NCBI RefSeq assembly: GCF_003459505.1
Contig: NZ_QRWD01000006.1
Span: 1 to 64,000 of the forward strand
Length of the DNA: 64,000 bases
DNA from: Collinsella sp. AF20-14LB
Lineage (GTDB): Bacteria > Actinomycetota > Coriobacteriia > Coriobacteriales > Coriobacteriaceae
Direction: 5' to 3'
The number at the start of each line of letters is the position of its first letter. Position 1 is the stretch's first letter. The notes under the pieces were generated by a model. That model saw only the letters and a program-made list of their open reading frames with translations, was not told where the DNA came from and did not search any database. Of the stretch, positions 45,955 through 54,810 are shown one piece after another. Made by a program: the position numbers and the translations under genes.

Positions 45955-47385
45955 ATGGCATCGAAGAACCTTTTGCCCGTCGTCGCACTCTGCGGCGCGC
46001 TCGCAACCGGAACGCCTGTCGCCGCTTGGGCGACTCCCGTCATGGCAGACTCCTTACCAGCAGCCCTAAGCTCCGCACCAAATCCGTCGAGCGCCATTGC
46101 GTGCAAGCGTTTTTCGTTCGCACAGGCCGCAATCTCAACCTCGGGATGCCTTCGTCGTAATACGGACGGCTCGATAGTCGTGGATATCAATCGTTCGAAC
46201 AAGGCAAACGGCTCCCAGGCGGGGTGCGCCGTCTGCACATGGCGCTCGATTGTGCTCGATGCAGATGGCGATCCGTGCGATTTGGGGTTGCGCATCGATA
46301 TCGCTTCGGTCGATGACTCGGCGAACGGAGCGAAGGTCGCCTTCGACGGTGCGTTTTTCGAGAAAGGAGGCGGTATATGTCTGGGCTGCGCCGCCGCGAA
46401 TGCAGACGATGTGCAGCCCACCCTCTCATTCACGGCATCGCTGCGGCTGACCAAGGCGGGCACCGATGCCATCGCGGCGGGAGAAGCATCCCTGCTGTTC
46501 TACGCCGCCAGTACCGAAGACACAGACATTCATTTCGAGAAGCCGGCCGGATCGCTCAGCCTTACGCGCGGGACGGAGGCAGGCCCTATTGCGATCGATA
46601 CCCACACGCTAGGCAGGCAACGCATTCTTGCCGACCCGGCGCTTCTCGAGATGGAGTGGAACGGATCCGGAGCCATCGGGATTGTCCCCTCCGCGCTTGA
46701 CGCCAAGACGCTCCCCTCAAACGACGAACCCATCAACGCAACCATACAAGAAGAGAGCACGGACAAAGAAGCAGGTGCGGGCGACACGCCGTCGCCGACA
46801 AACAGCGTCCCAGCTTCTTTCGAAGCACCGAATGAGCCCGCTACCGGTCCAAACGATCCCGAGCTCGCGGACAGTCTGGGACTTGCTGATCCTCAGGAGA
46901 TCGATGAAGGTAACTGCTGCGTGCTTGCCGCCCTCGACCACACAGAGGTCATCGATGCTGCAAACATCGAAGTTGCCGCCGCCAATCAGCCCGTCCGCAA
47001 GTCGGCCATCATCGCATTTCCCGAATCCATCGAAGTCGTCTTTTTGCCATCGGGCGAGGTCGTGGCCCCAACACTGCTCACCTTGTTGGGCGCCAAGAAT
47101 ACTCGAAACGAAATTAAAAAGGTCACGGTTGTCGACCCTGCAACCACCGCTAAACTGCGTCTATACGCCGTTGCCCCAGACGGAGGCAAGACCTTGGAAT
47201 TCGATGGCGACACACTTCTAGCCTGGCGACGTCTGGACATTATGCAAGACGTCTCGTATCAGATCGAACTCGAAGGGTTTGATCGTGCCCGCGATGCCAA
47301 TATCATCGCCGCGGCTATTGAATCCCCGCAGCGGCTTATGACACTGCGCTTTGACTACTACCCCTATGTCCCGACAACCACCTGA
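45955..47385 (+). CDS. Secreted cysteine-containing protein of unknown function
   Basis: This is a 476-residue protein with a signal peptide (LLPVVALCGALATGTPVAAWA). The first half has eight or so cysteines (IACKRF, SGCLRR, AGCAVCTW, GICLGCAAAN) that could form disulfides. A low-complexity linker at about 265-310 (rich in Glu, Pro, Ser, Thr) leads to a C-terminal domain with EIDEGNCCVLAALDHTEV and several beta-strand-like runs ending in FDYYPYVPTTT. No membrane anchor is seen. AAGGAG precedes the ATG. It is the last of the co-oriented exported-protein cluster; I do not recognise the family. Confidence 0.75.
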   Translation: MASKNLLPVVALCGALATGTPVAAWATPVMADSLPAALSSAPNPSSAIACKRFSFAQAAISTSGCLRRNTDGSIVVDINRSNKANGSQAGCAVCTWRSIVLDADGDPCDLGLRIDIASVDDSANGAKVAFDGAFFEKGGGICLGCAAANADDVQPTLSFTASLRLTKAGTDAIAAGEASLLFYAASTEDTDIHFEKPAGSLSLTRGTEAGPIAIDTHTLGRQRILADPALLEMEWNGSGAIGIVPSALDAKTLPSNDEPINATIQEESTDKEAGAGDTPSPTNSVPASFEAPNEPATGPNDPELADSLGLADPQEIDEGNCCVLAALDHTEVIDAANIEVAAANQPVRKSAIIAFPESIEVVFLPSGEVVAPTLLTLLGAKNTRNEIKKVTVVDPATTAKLRLYAVAPDGGKTLEFDGDTLLAWRRLDIMQDVSYQIELEGFDRARDANIIAAAIESPQRLMTLRFDYYPYVPTTT

Positions 47386-47503
47386 GGCTTAAATGCTGCG
47401 CATCATTCCTAATACCACTTATATAACGTATTAGATGAGTCGCGATGTGCCTCGCATTTCGTTCTGCTACGATTGCCACGTTGGCATCAATACAGGAGGG
47501 CTC

Positions 47504-48220
47504 ATGCCGGGCTTGGGAACAATCATCAACGTTGCGCTTTTAGTTGCGGGCGGTCTTTTGGGATTAGCGGGCGGCCGCTTCATTACACCGCGCATCCAAG
47601 ACACGCTCATGAAAGCATCGGGGCTGTGCGTCCTGTTTATCGGCCTGGGCGGCACCATGCAAAAGATGCTCATCATCGATGGAAAGGCGCTAGCGACCAC
47701 CGGTACCACCATGCTCATCGTCTCATTTGCGCTCGGTTCGCTCATCGGCGAGGCCATCAACTTGGAGGCCGCCATCGAGAACCTTGGCGAATGGCTCAAG
47801 CGCAAGACTGGCAGTGAGGGCGATAACGAGTTCACCAACGCTTTTGTCTCGACTTCACTCACCGTGTGCATCGGCGCCATGGCCATTGTGGGATCGATCC
47901 AGGACGGCCTGCTCGGCGACTGGTCAACGCTTGCCCTCAAGGGCGCACTGGACTGCATCATCGTCTGCACCATGACGGCCTCGCTTGGCCGCGGCTGCAT
48001 CTTCTCCGCCCTGCCCGTCGCCGTGTTCCAGGGGACGATCACGTTGTTTGCCGGCGCGCTCTCCCCCATCATGACCACAGCAGCCCTCAACAGCCTTTCG
48101 CTCGTAGGCTCCATGCTCATCTTCTGCGTCGGCGTCAACCTCATCCGTCCTCAGACCTTCCGCACGGCCAATATGCTTCCCTCCGTCGTCATCGCCGTCA
48201 TATACGCCCTCCTGTTCTAA
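47504..48220 (+). CDS. DUF554 family membrane protein
   Basis: This 238-residue protein has six or seven hydrophobic segments and the DUF554 (YdfK/YqgA-like) pattern: GTIINVALLVAGGLLGLAGG at the start, GLCVLFIGLGGTMQ, FALGSLIGEAINLE, FTNAFVSTSLTVCIGAMAIVGSIQDG and LSLVGSMLIFCVGVNLI. The function is unknown; a transport role has been suggested for the family. The start MPGLGTI has AGGAGG four bases ahead; the upstream in-frame extension lacks similarity. Confidence 0.9.
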   Translation: MPGLGTIINVALLVAGGLLGLAGGRFITPRIQDTLMKASGLCVLFIGLGGTMQKMLIIDGKALATTGTTMLIVSFALGSLIGEAINLEAAIENLGEWLKRKTGSEGDNEFTNAFVSTSLTVCIGAMAIVGSIQDGLLGDWSTLALKGALDCIIVCTMTASLGRGCIFSALPVAVFQGTITLFAGALSPIMTTAALNSLSLVGSMLIFCVGVNLIRPQTFRTANMLPSVVIAVIYALLF

Positions 48221-48307
48221 ATCTAGCAACGCAGCGGTATCTCGAACATCTGTTTGATGCTGTGCTATGATATGAGGTCACCGTAGCTGCGTTCGAGAGG
48301 AGGAGCG

Positions 48308-50047
48308 GTGGCCGACCAGGACATCAAGATGCTCATCGAGCGCATTATGGCCGAGGCCCGGACCCATCAGTCCGCCCGCTTCTCAAACGAAACCTACGCA
48401 GACGAGCCGATTCTCAAAACCGGCCGACAGATGCAGAATTTCCTCCCCGACCAGTACCGTAAAATGCGCGAGATATCGCGCTGGCAGGATGACCCCAAGG
48501 GCGGTGCGGGCCGCTGGCTTTCGGAAGCCGAGCTTTTTTACCGCCAGGGCCTGCTGATGGCCGACTTTGAGGACGACTGTCCCTACAACGGCACCTTTAA
48601 GTCGTACTTTCCCACCTACAACGCCATGAGCGACCGGCAACTGCGCGGCTACTTTACCTGGCGTGCCCAAGTGCGCCGCGGAACCGTCGAGGAAACGTCT
48701 ACGTCCTTTGCCTTTCTGTATCTCTATGAGCTGATCTGCGGCATTGGCGTAGATAATCCACTCGATGGTTTTAACAAGATCAAGGCTTTTTGGGATGTCT
48801 ATCGCGCCTTCGAGCCCGGCATCGACCGGTTTGCGCGCGTGTGGCTGCAAGATTACGCCGTGTTCCACGGGCTCGACCCCAAGCTGCTTCGCGACTCTAA
48901 AACCGTCATGTTCGATAACGCCCTTATCGAACTGCGGCGCGCGGCACGAGACCTTGTACCGGCACCGTCCGGCCAGACCCCTAAGCGTCGCAAAACCTCC
49001 GAGCCCACGCTCCCCCTTCCGCCCGATGAGGTGCGCGAGGAGCGACTCATGGCCGCCATCAACGCCCTCTCCACGTACAACCTAAGTAGCTCGCGGCTCG
49101 ACCGCAGCCACCACCGTGATCTGCGCCACGTGGCGTGCGCCGTGTATGTCCGCATGGCGCGCTACTATGACACGCACCGAAAGACCGGCATCGTGGCAAG
49201 TTTATTTGGGGAGGAGACGGCCATGCCCTACACCATGTTTGCCTCGGCCGTATTCTTTGCGCCCGAGCGCCACGAGGACTGCGAATACCGTCTGGACCCC
49301 ATCCATATCTACCGTTGCCAAAACGGTTTTTGGGAATGCATGCGGATTCACGGTAGCAGGCAAAAGAGCAGCAAGCTCGGTGAAATGATGCGCGCCTGCG
49401 ACCAACGCCTGCGCCTGGCGCTGGACCCCGCCCATCCCCTTAAGGAAGAAAAGGTCCCCAAATATCTGGCCAAGATTATCGATGACGAGATTGTGGCATG
49501 GCTTTCGTGGGACGCCGCACACCAGCCCGTCAAGATCGATATCGATTTGAGCCAGCTGGGGCACATTCGGAGCGCTGCCGCACAAACGCGCGAAGCGCTT
49601 TTGATCGACGAGGAACGCGAGGACGGCACGCTTGCGGATGCCGAGGTGACAGTTGCCGAACGACGGGAAGCCAAGCCCGTGGCCGGCACGATCGCCGAAC
49701 CAGTCGCGACGACCATGCAGCAGGACGAGGCTAGCGAGCCGACCATCTCCACCGAGCAGTTTGGCGTCGTGGCCCCGCTCCTCGCACCAGCACCCACGTC
49801 CGCTGACACCGCGTCCGCACTCGATCCCGCCGCAGACGCCTATCTTCGAGCACTACTCGAGCAAAACGCAGCGCAGACGGCATCGGCGGTGGCGCAGTCG
49901 GGCAAGAGTGAGGACATGCTTGTCGATACCATCAACGAGGCGCTCTTTGACCTGGTGGGAGACACCGTTATCGAATTCGGCGCGGCAGGGCCGCAGATTA
50001 TCGAGGACTACGAAGCAGACGTGAGAGGATACCTAGACCATGAGTGA
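48308..50047 (+). CDS. TerB-N/TerB-C-type protein, first gene of ATPase-helicase operon
   Basis: This is a 579-residue soluble protein. The N-terminal 230 residues (MADQDIKMLIERIMAEAR, GRWLSEAELFYRQGLLMADFEDD, YNAMSDRQLRGYFTWRAQVRRG, FAFLYLYELICGIG) match the TerB N-terminal domain family. The middle is variable, and the last 70 residues (AYLRALLEQ, EALFDLVGDTVIEF, YEADVRGYLDH) resemble a TerB C-terminal domain. TerB-associated genes occur in stress and phage-defence neighbourhoods. It starts at a GTG after GAGGAGGAGC and overlaps the next gene by eight bases (ATGAGTGA). The function is unknown; a regulatory or adaptor role for the ATPase and helicase is inferred. Confidence 0.82.
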   Translation: MADQDIKMLIERIMAEARTHQSARFSNETYADEPILKTGRQMQNFLPDQYRKMREISRWQDDPKGGAGRWLSEAELFYRQGLLMADFEDDCPYNGTFKSYFPTYNAMSDRQLRGYFTWRAQVRRGTVEETSTSFAFLYLYELICGIGVDNPLDGFNKIKAFWDVYRAFEPGIDRFARVWLQDYAVFHGLDPKLLRDSKTVMFDNALIELRRAARDLVPAPSGQTPKRRKTSEPTLPLPPDEVREERLMAAINALSTYNLSSSRLDRSHHRDLRHVACAVYVRMARYYDTHRKTGIVASLFGEETAMPYTMFASAVFFAPERHEDCEYRLDPIHIYRCQNGFWECMRIHGSRQKSSKLGEMMRACDQRLRLALDPAHPLKEEKVPKYLAKIIDDEIVAWLSWDAAHQPVKIDIDLSQLGHIRSAAAQTREALLIDEEREDGTLADAEVTVAERREAKPVAGTIAEPVATTMQQDEASEPTISTEQFGVVAPLLAPAPTSADTASALDPAADAYLRALLEQNAAQTASAVAQSGKSEDMLVDTINEALFDLVGDTVIEFGAAGPQIIEDYEADVRGYLDHE

Positions 50048-51344
50048 TACCGCATCCGCAGCACCCCGCGTGCCCAAGCGCGTCGCTGCCGTCATTCTCA
50101 ACTCGCTCAAGGGCGGCGTGGTCCCGCGCATCGGCCTTCCTTACATCACCGTAGGGCGCGAGGTCGAGATCCGCGCCCTGCTCACCGATTTAAGTCTCAT
50201 CGCCGATGGCGGCGCGAGCTTCCGCTTTTTAGTCGGTCGCTACGGCGCCGGTAAGAGCTTTTTGCTCCAGACCATCCGCACGCACGCCATGGGCGAGGGA
50301 TTCGTCGTCGCCGATGCCGACTTGTCGCCCGAGCGACGCCTGCAGGGCGGTCAGGGGCAGGGCCTTGCCACCTACCGCGAGCTCATCCGCAATATATCGA
50401 CCAAGACGCGCCCCGAGGGCGGTGCGCTCAACCTTATTCTGGATCGCTGGGTCGCCTCGTGTGCCAACGTCGACGAGTCGGTCGTCAATGCCCAACTGAC
50501 CCCGCTCGAGGAGATGGTCCACGGCTTCGACTTCACCCGCATGCTTCGCCGCTATCGCACGGCCGTATCCGAGGGCGACGAAGAGGCCATGAGCCGCGTG
50601 ACCAAATGGATCCGCGGCGAATACCGCACCAAGAGCGAGGCTCGCGCCGAACTGGGGTCCTCAACCATCATCAGCGACGATGACTGGTACGACTACGTCA
50701 AACTCATCGCGCGTTTTTTGGTTTGCAGCGGCTACAAGGGCATGCTGGTGCTCATCGACGAGCTCGTGAATCTGTATAAGATTCCCAACGCCATCACGCG
50801 CCAGTACAACTACGAGAAGATCCTGACCATGTACAACGACACACTTCAGGGCAAGGCGCAGTACCTGGGCATGATCATGGGCGGCACGCCAACCTCCATC
50901 GAAGACCGCCGCCGCGGCGTGTTCTCCTACGAGGCCCTGCGCAGCCGACTCGCTCAGGGTCGCTTTGCGCGCGAGGACCTTAAGGACATGCTCGCGCCCA
51001 TCATCCGCCTGCAGCCACTCACCTATGAGGAGTTGCTGGTGCTCATCGAAAAACTCATGCAGATCCATGCCGGCTACTTTGGCTGGACACCCACGCTTAC
51101 CGAAAACGACTTGGTGGACTTTCTCAAGATTGAGTTTGGCCGCGTGGGGGCCGACACGCATCTGACGCCGCGTGAAGTCATTCGTGACTTTATCGAGCTG
51201 CTCGACATCCTATGCCAAAACCCCGACGCCAACGTGGCCGAGCTGCTGCAAAGCGTCGGCGGCGACGCGTTGGCGCCGGCAACCGCAACAGGCGACACCG
51301 ATACCGCAGGCGGCGACCGTAACTTCGCCGAATTCACCATCTAA
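50040..51344 (+). CDS. BrxD-like P-loop ATPase (DUF2791 type)
   Basis: This is a 434-residue AAA/STAND-like ATPase. Walker A is GRYGAGKS at 66-73, Walker B is MLVLIDELVNLYK near 235, and IMGGTPTSIEDRRRGVFSYEALRSRL follows. These features and the order ILNSLKGGVVPRIGLPYITVGRE at the start match the DUF2791/BrxD family, known from BREX-type and related defence loci, where it accompanies a helicase. No BREX methyltransferase or PglZ gene is present here. It overlaps the TerB-type gene, and a hairpin of possible terminator function lies between it and the helicase gene. Confidence 0.86.
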   Translation: MSDTASAAPRVPKRVAAVILNSLKGGVVPRIGLPYITVGREVEIRALLTDLSLIADGGASFRFLVGRYGAGKSFLLQTIRTHAMGEGFVVADADLSPERRLQGGQGQGLATYRELIRNISTKTRPEGGALNLILDRWVASCANVDESVVNAQLTPLEEMVHGFDFTRMLRRYRTAVSEGDEEAMSRVTKWIRGEYRTKSEARAELGSSTIISDDDWYDYVKLIARFLVCSGYKGMLVLIDELVNLYKIPNAITRQYNYEKILTMYNDTLQGKAQYLGMIMGGTPTSIEDRRRGVFSYEALRSRLAQGRFAREDLKDMLAPIIRLQPLTYEELLVLIEKLMQIHAGYFGWTPTLTENDLVDFLKIEFGRVGADTHLTPREVIRDFIELLDILCQNPDANVAELLQSVGGDALAPATATGDTDTAGGDRNFAEFTI

Positions 51345-51382
51345 CCTGCCAATAAGGGACAGGTTTATTTTGGCAGGTTTTA
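51344..51382 (+). terminator. Hairpin between the BrxD-like and helicase genes
   Basis: ACCTGCCAA (51344-51352) and its exact complement TTGGCAGGT (51370-51378) are followed by TTTA. It overlaps the stop codon of the ATPase gene and could reduce readthrough into the helicase gene. Confidence 0.5.
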
Positions 51383-51460
51383 TCTGGGCAAACGTTGAAG
51401 CAGTAATGCAGCAAGCCGTTGCCAGCCGCGTTGAGAGATTCGTTGTTGAAAGGAGGCCCC

Positions 51461-53905
51461 GTGAACGCCTTTGACCGCTACGCCCCGTTTATCCAAGGCT
51501 TCATCTACTCCCACGATTGGGAGAGCTTGCGCTCTATCCAGGTTGCGGCGGCAGATGCCATCTTCAACACACAGGACAATGTGCTCCTGACGGCGTCAAC
51601 GGCTTCCGGCAAAACCGAGGCAGCCTTCTTTCCCATCCTGACCGAGTTTTGGGAGAACCCGCCCGCAAGCGTGGGCGCCCTCTACATTGGCCCCCTCAAG
51701 GCGCTCATCAACGACCAATTCGTCCGCCTCAACGACCTGTGCGAAGAAGCCGATATCCCCGTCTGGCACTGGCATGGCGATGTCTCACAATCACACAAGG
51801 CCAAACTCATCAAAAAGCCGAGCGGTATCCTACAGATTACGCCCGAATCGCTCGAGGCGCTCCTGATCCATAAGCACATGGCAATCCCGCGCATGTTTTG
51901 CGACCTGCGCTATGTGGTTATCGACGAGGTTCATTCGCTCATGCGCGGCGACCGCGGCGGTCAGACGCTCTGTCTTATCGAGCGACTCTCGCGCATGGCC
52001 GGCGTGCAGCCTCGCCGCATTGGCCTTTCTGCCACCATCGGCGACCCCGAGCGCACGGGCGCCTTTCTCTCACAGGGAACGGGACGCGGTTGCATCATCC
52101 CCCGCTTTGAGGAACCGCGCCGCGTGTGGCGCATCTCCATGGAGCACTTCTACAACTCGGGCCCCCAGGCTCAGCAGCGAGGATTCGTAGGCACAGGTCC
52201 ACAAGAAGCCGAGGTGCTTGCTTGCGAGCGTATTGAGACGGCGGCGCCCGCGGCGCTGCCCGCATCCGGACAAGACATGTGCCACAGCGGACAGCTTACA
52301 CAGGAAGAACACCGTCAACGTCGTGAGCAGGCGCGGGGCAAGGCCGCTCCCAAAGACCGTCGCACTTCCTCGGCCCCCGAGGGCGAAGTCGACATCCCAC
52401 GTGCGACCGAGCAGGCGCTTCTCAACCCCACCGACACGGCGCCCGACAACGCCGACCCCGGCATGGGTTATATCTTTGAGCATACGCGCGGCCGCAAATG
52501 CCTGGTCTTTGCCAACTCGCGCGAGGAGGCAGAGGCCGTGTGCTCCATGCTGCGCAGCTACTGCGAGAGCCGGCACGAGCCCGACCGTTTCCTCATCCAC
52601 CATGGCAATCTTTCGGCATCGCTGCGCGAGACGGCCGAGGAACTCATGCGCGATGAGGAGCAGGCACAGACAACCGTCACCACCTCTACGCTGGAACTCG
52701 GCATCGATATCGGCCGTCTGGAGCGCGCGTTCCAGATCGATGCGCCGTTTACCGTCAGCTCCTTTTTGCAGCGTATGGGCCGCACGGGACGCCGCGATCT
52801 TCCGCCCGAGATGTGGTTCGTCATGCGCGAGGAAGAACCCGAGCCGCGCACGATGATGCCCGAGACCATTCCCTGGAAGCTCCTCCAGGGCATCGCACTC
52901 GTACAACTCTATCGCGAGGAAAAGTGGGTCGAGCCGCCCGAGCTCGATCGACTCCCCTACAGTCTGCTCTATCACCAGACTATGTCGACGCTTGCCAGCA
53001 CCGGCGAACTCACGCCGGCAGAGCTTGCCCAGCGCGTGCTCACACTCAGCTATTTCCATCGCATCTCGGCCGATGACTATCGCGTGTTGCTGCGTCACCT
53101 CATTACCATCGACCATATCCAAGTCACCGAGGGTGGCGGGCTCATCGTGGGTCTCGCGGGCGAGCGCATCATTAACAACTTTAAGTTCTACGCCGTATTC
53201 CAGGAAAACGAAGAGTTCACCGTTCGCAGCGAGTCGGCCGAGTTGGGCACGATCGTCAATCCGCCACCGCCCGGTGAGCGCATCGCCATCGCCGGACACT
53301 GCTGGATTGTCGAGGAAGTGGACTGGAAGCGTCATACCGTCTTTGCCACGCAGGTCAAGGGCCGGGTGCCGGCCTACTTTGGCGACTGCCCCGGTGACAT
53401 CAATACACACGTACTCGAGCGCATGCGCAAGGCGCTCAACGAGCACGCGACATATCCGTACCTTATGGGCAACGCGAGAGCCCGCTTGGCGCAGGCTCGT
53501 CATACGGCCGATATTTCGGGTGCGGGAACTAAGCCGCTCATCAACCTGGGCGGCGATACCTGGGCACTTTTCCCCTGGCTGGGCAGCTACGCCTTTTTGG
53601 CGCTCGAGCGCATGCTCAAAATTAAGTGTGCCGCGGAACTGGGCCTTCGCGGACTTGACCCGTCACGCCCGTACTTTATGCAGTTTAAGATGAAGGCCGA
53701 CGAGGAGACGTTCTTTGAGGTGCTCGCCGCCGAGGCCGAGAAGGACTTCGATCCCATCGAGCTCGTCTATCCCGGCGAAGTGCCTTACTTTGATCGTTAC
53801 GATGAGTTCGTTCCCGAAGAGCTCGTGCGTAAGGGCTTTGCCGAAGGCGTGCTCGACATCGAAGGCATGAAGCAGCGCGTTCTCGGCTGGTGCGACCACA
53901 CATAA
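51461..53905 (+). CDS. Lhr-like DEAD/DEAH helicase (BrxHI-type)
   Basis: This is an 814-residue SF2 helicase. Motifs in order are Walker A STASGKT at 46-52, IGPLKALINDQF (Ia), ITPESLEALL, the DEVH box in VVIDEVHSLMRG, LSATIGD (III), then STLELGIDIG (V) and QRMGRTGRR (VI). A long C-terminal region with Lhr-core features follows (FTVRSESAELGTI, INLGGDTWALFPW). An insert of about 100 hydrophilic residues sits between the two RecA lobes. Lhr/BrxHI helicases translocate on single-stranded DNA. It starts at a GTG four bases after AAAGGAGG. It is the third gene of the TerB-ATPase-helicase unit. Confidence 0.9.
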   Translation: MNAFDRYAPFIQGFIYSHDWESLRSIQVAAADAIFNTQDNVLLTASTASGKTEAAFFPILTEFWENPPASVGALYIGPLKALINDQFVRLNDLCEEADIPVWHWHGDVSQSHKAKLIKKPSGILQITPESLEALLIHKHMAIPRMFCDLRYVVIDEVHSLMRGDRGGQTLCLIERLSRMAGVQPRRIGLSATIGDPERTGAFLSQGTGRGCIIPRFEEPRRVWRISMEHFYNSGPQAQQRGFVGTGPQEAEVLACERIETAAPAALPASGQDMCHSGQLTQEEHRQRREQARGKAAPKDRRTSSAPEGEVDIPRATEQALLNPTDTAPDNADPGMGYIFEHTRGRKCLVFANSREEAEAVCSMLRSYCESRHEPDRFLIHHGNLSASLRETAEELMRDEEQAQTTVTTSTLELGIDIGRLERAFQIDAPFTVSSFLQRMGRTGRRDLPPEMWFVMREEEPEPRTMMPETIPWKLLQGIALVQLYREEKWVEPPELDRLPYSLLYHQTMSTLASTGELTPAELAQRVLTLSYFHRISADDYRVLLRHLITIDHIQVTEGGGLIVGLAGERIINNFKFYAVFQENEEFTVRSESAELGTIVNPPPPGERIAIAGHCWIVEEVDWKRHTVFATQVKGRVPAYFGDCPGDINTHVLERMRKALNEHATYPYLMGNARARLAQARHTADISGAGTKPLINLGGDTWALFPWLGSYAFLALERMLKIKCAAELGLRGLDPSRPYFMQFKMKADEETFFEVLAAEAEKDFDPIELVYPGEVPYFDRYDEFVPEELVRKGFAEGVLDIEGMKQRVLGWCDHT

Positions 53906-53931
53906 AACCAGTCTTTTTGGTACGGGGAGAC

Positions 53932-54810
53932 TTACTTGTCGTGAAGGACGGTGCCGAGGAAGTCGGCGTTAAAAGGCACGGCTTCGGCGAAGACATAGTC
54001 GCCGTCGCTGGCGATGAGCAGGTAGTTCTCCTCGCCGCCAAATTCCGCGTCGCCGCAGGGAACCACCCAGGCATGCGCAAACACCTCGAGCGCCGTGGCA
54101 ACGCAACCGCGCAGGAACGTCACATCGCTCCCCTCGTTCGCACTCACGATATTGGCCGCATAGATACCGCCGGGGTTCAGGCTGCCCCGCACCAAACGCA
54201 GCGCCTCAATCGTCGCCAGCTCGCGCACGGGCTCGGCACCGCCAAAGCAATCGCTCACGACCGCATCGTAGCGACGATGCCCCACACTCGTCACGCCCAG
54301 ATACGAGCGAGCCTCAGCGGTAATCACCCGCAGGCGATCGCCCACCGCGTGCTCCAGCTCGTCTAGGTAGAACCAACGACGCGCCAGACGTGTAATCTCG
54401 GCGTCGTACTCAATGACGTCCATGCGCAAACTCTCGTGCGACATCAGCGCGAACTTGGGATAGGCAAACCCTCCGCCGCCCAGCATAAGCATGCGGTCGA
54501 TGCCATGACCATAAGCATCGCGCATGGCATCCTCGGCCTCAAACACATCGTCAAACGCACGATAGTACGCAAAGACGGGCTCTGCCCAACGCTCGCCAAC
54601 GTAGGTCGCGCTTTGGTAGACGCTGCCTTGCACCAACACGCGGACTTCCTCACCGCTCTCATCGTGCACGCGCTTCACACGCGCCAACCCATTGCGGGTC
54701 CTCGCGACCTGCAGGCAGGCGGCGCGAACAGCGACGGCGGCCGCACCAAGCGCCGCGGCTCCCAGAGCAACGCCGGCAACGACGCCGGCAGAAACACTCG
54801 GCTTGTTCAT
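53932..54810 (-). CDS. Spermidine synthase-like methyltransferase-fold protein
   Basis: This is a 292-residue protein with an N-terminal hydrophobic segment (about 8-32) that probably anchors it to the membrane. The rest has a Rossmann core with MLMLGGGGFAYPKF (motif I), VIEYDAEIT (acidic loop) and YDAVVSDCFGG, as in spermidine synthase-type proteins. The residues for polyamine binding in true synthases are not obvious, so aminopropyl transfer is uncertain. The ATG follows the elp3 stop without a gap, and AAAGGAG lies in the last elp3 codons, so the two are co-translated. Confidence 0.78.
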   Translation of the reverse strand: MNKPSVSAGVVAGVALGAAALGAAAVAVRAACLQVARTRNGLARVKRVHDESGEEVRVLVQGSVYQSATYVGERWAEPVFAYYRAFDDVFEAEDAMRDAYGHGIDRMLMLGGGGFAYPKFALMSHESLRMDVIEYDAEITRLARRWFYLDELEHAVGDRLRVITAEARSYLGVTSVGHRRYDAVVSDCFGGAEPVRELATIEALRLVRGSLNPGGIYAANIVSANEGSDVTFLRGCVATALEVFAHAWVVPCGDAEFGGEENYLLIASDGDYVFAEAVPFNADFLGTVLHDK

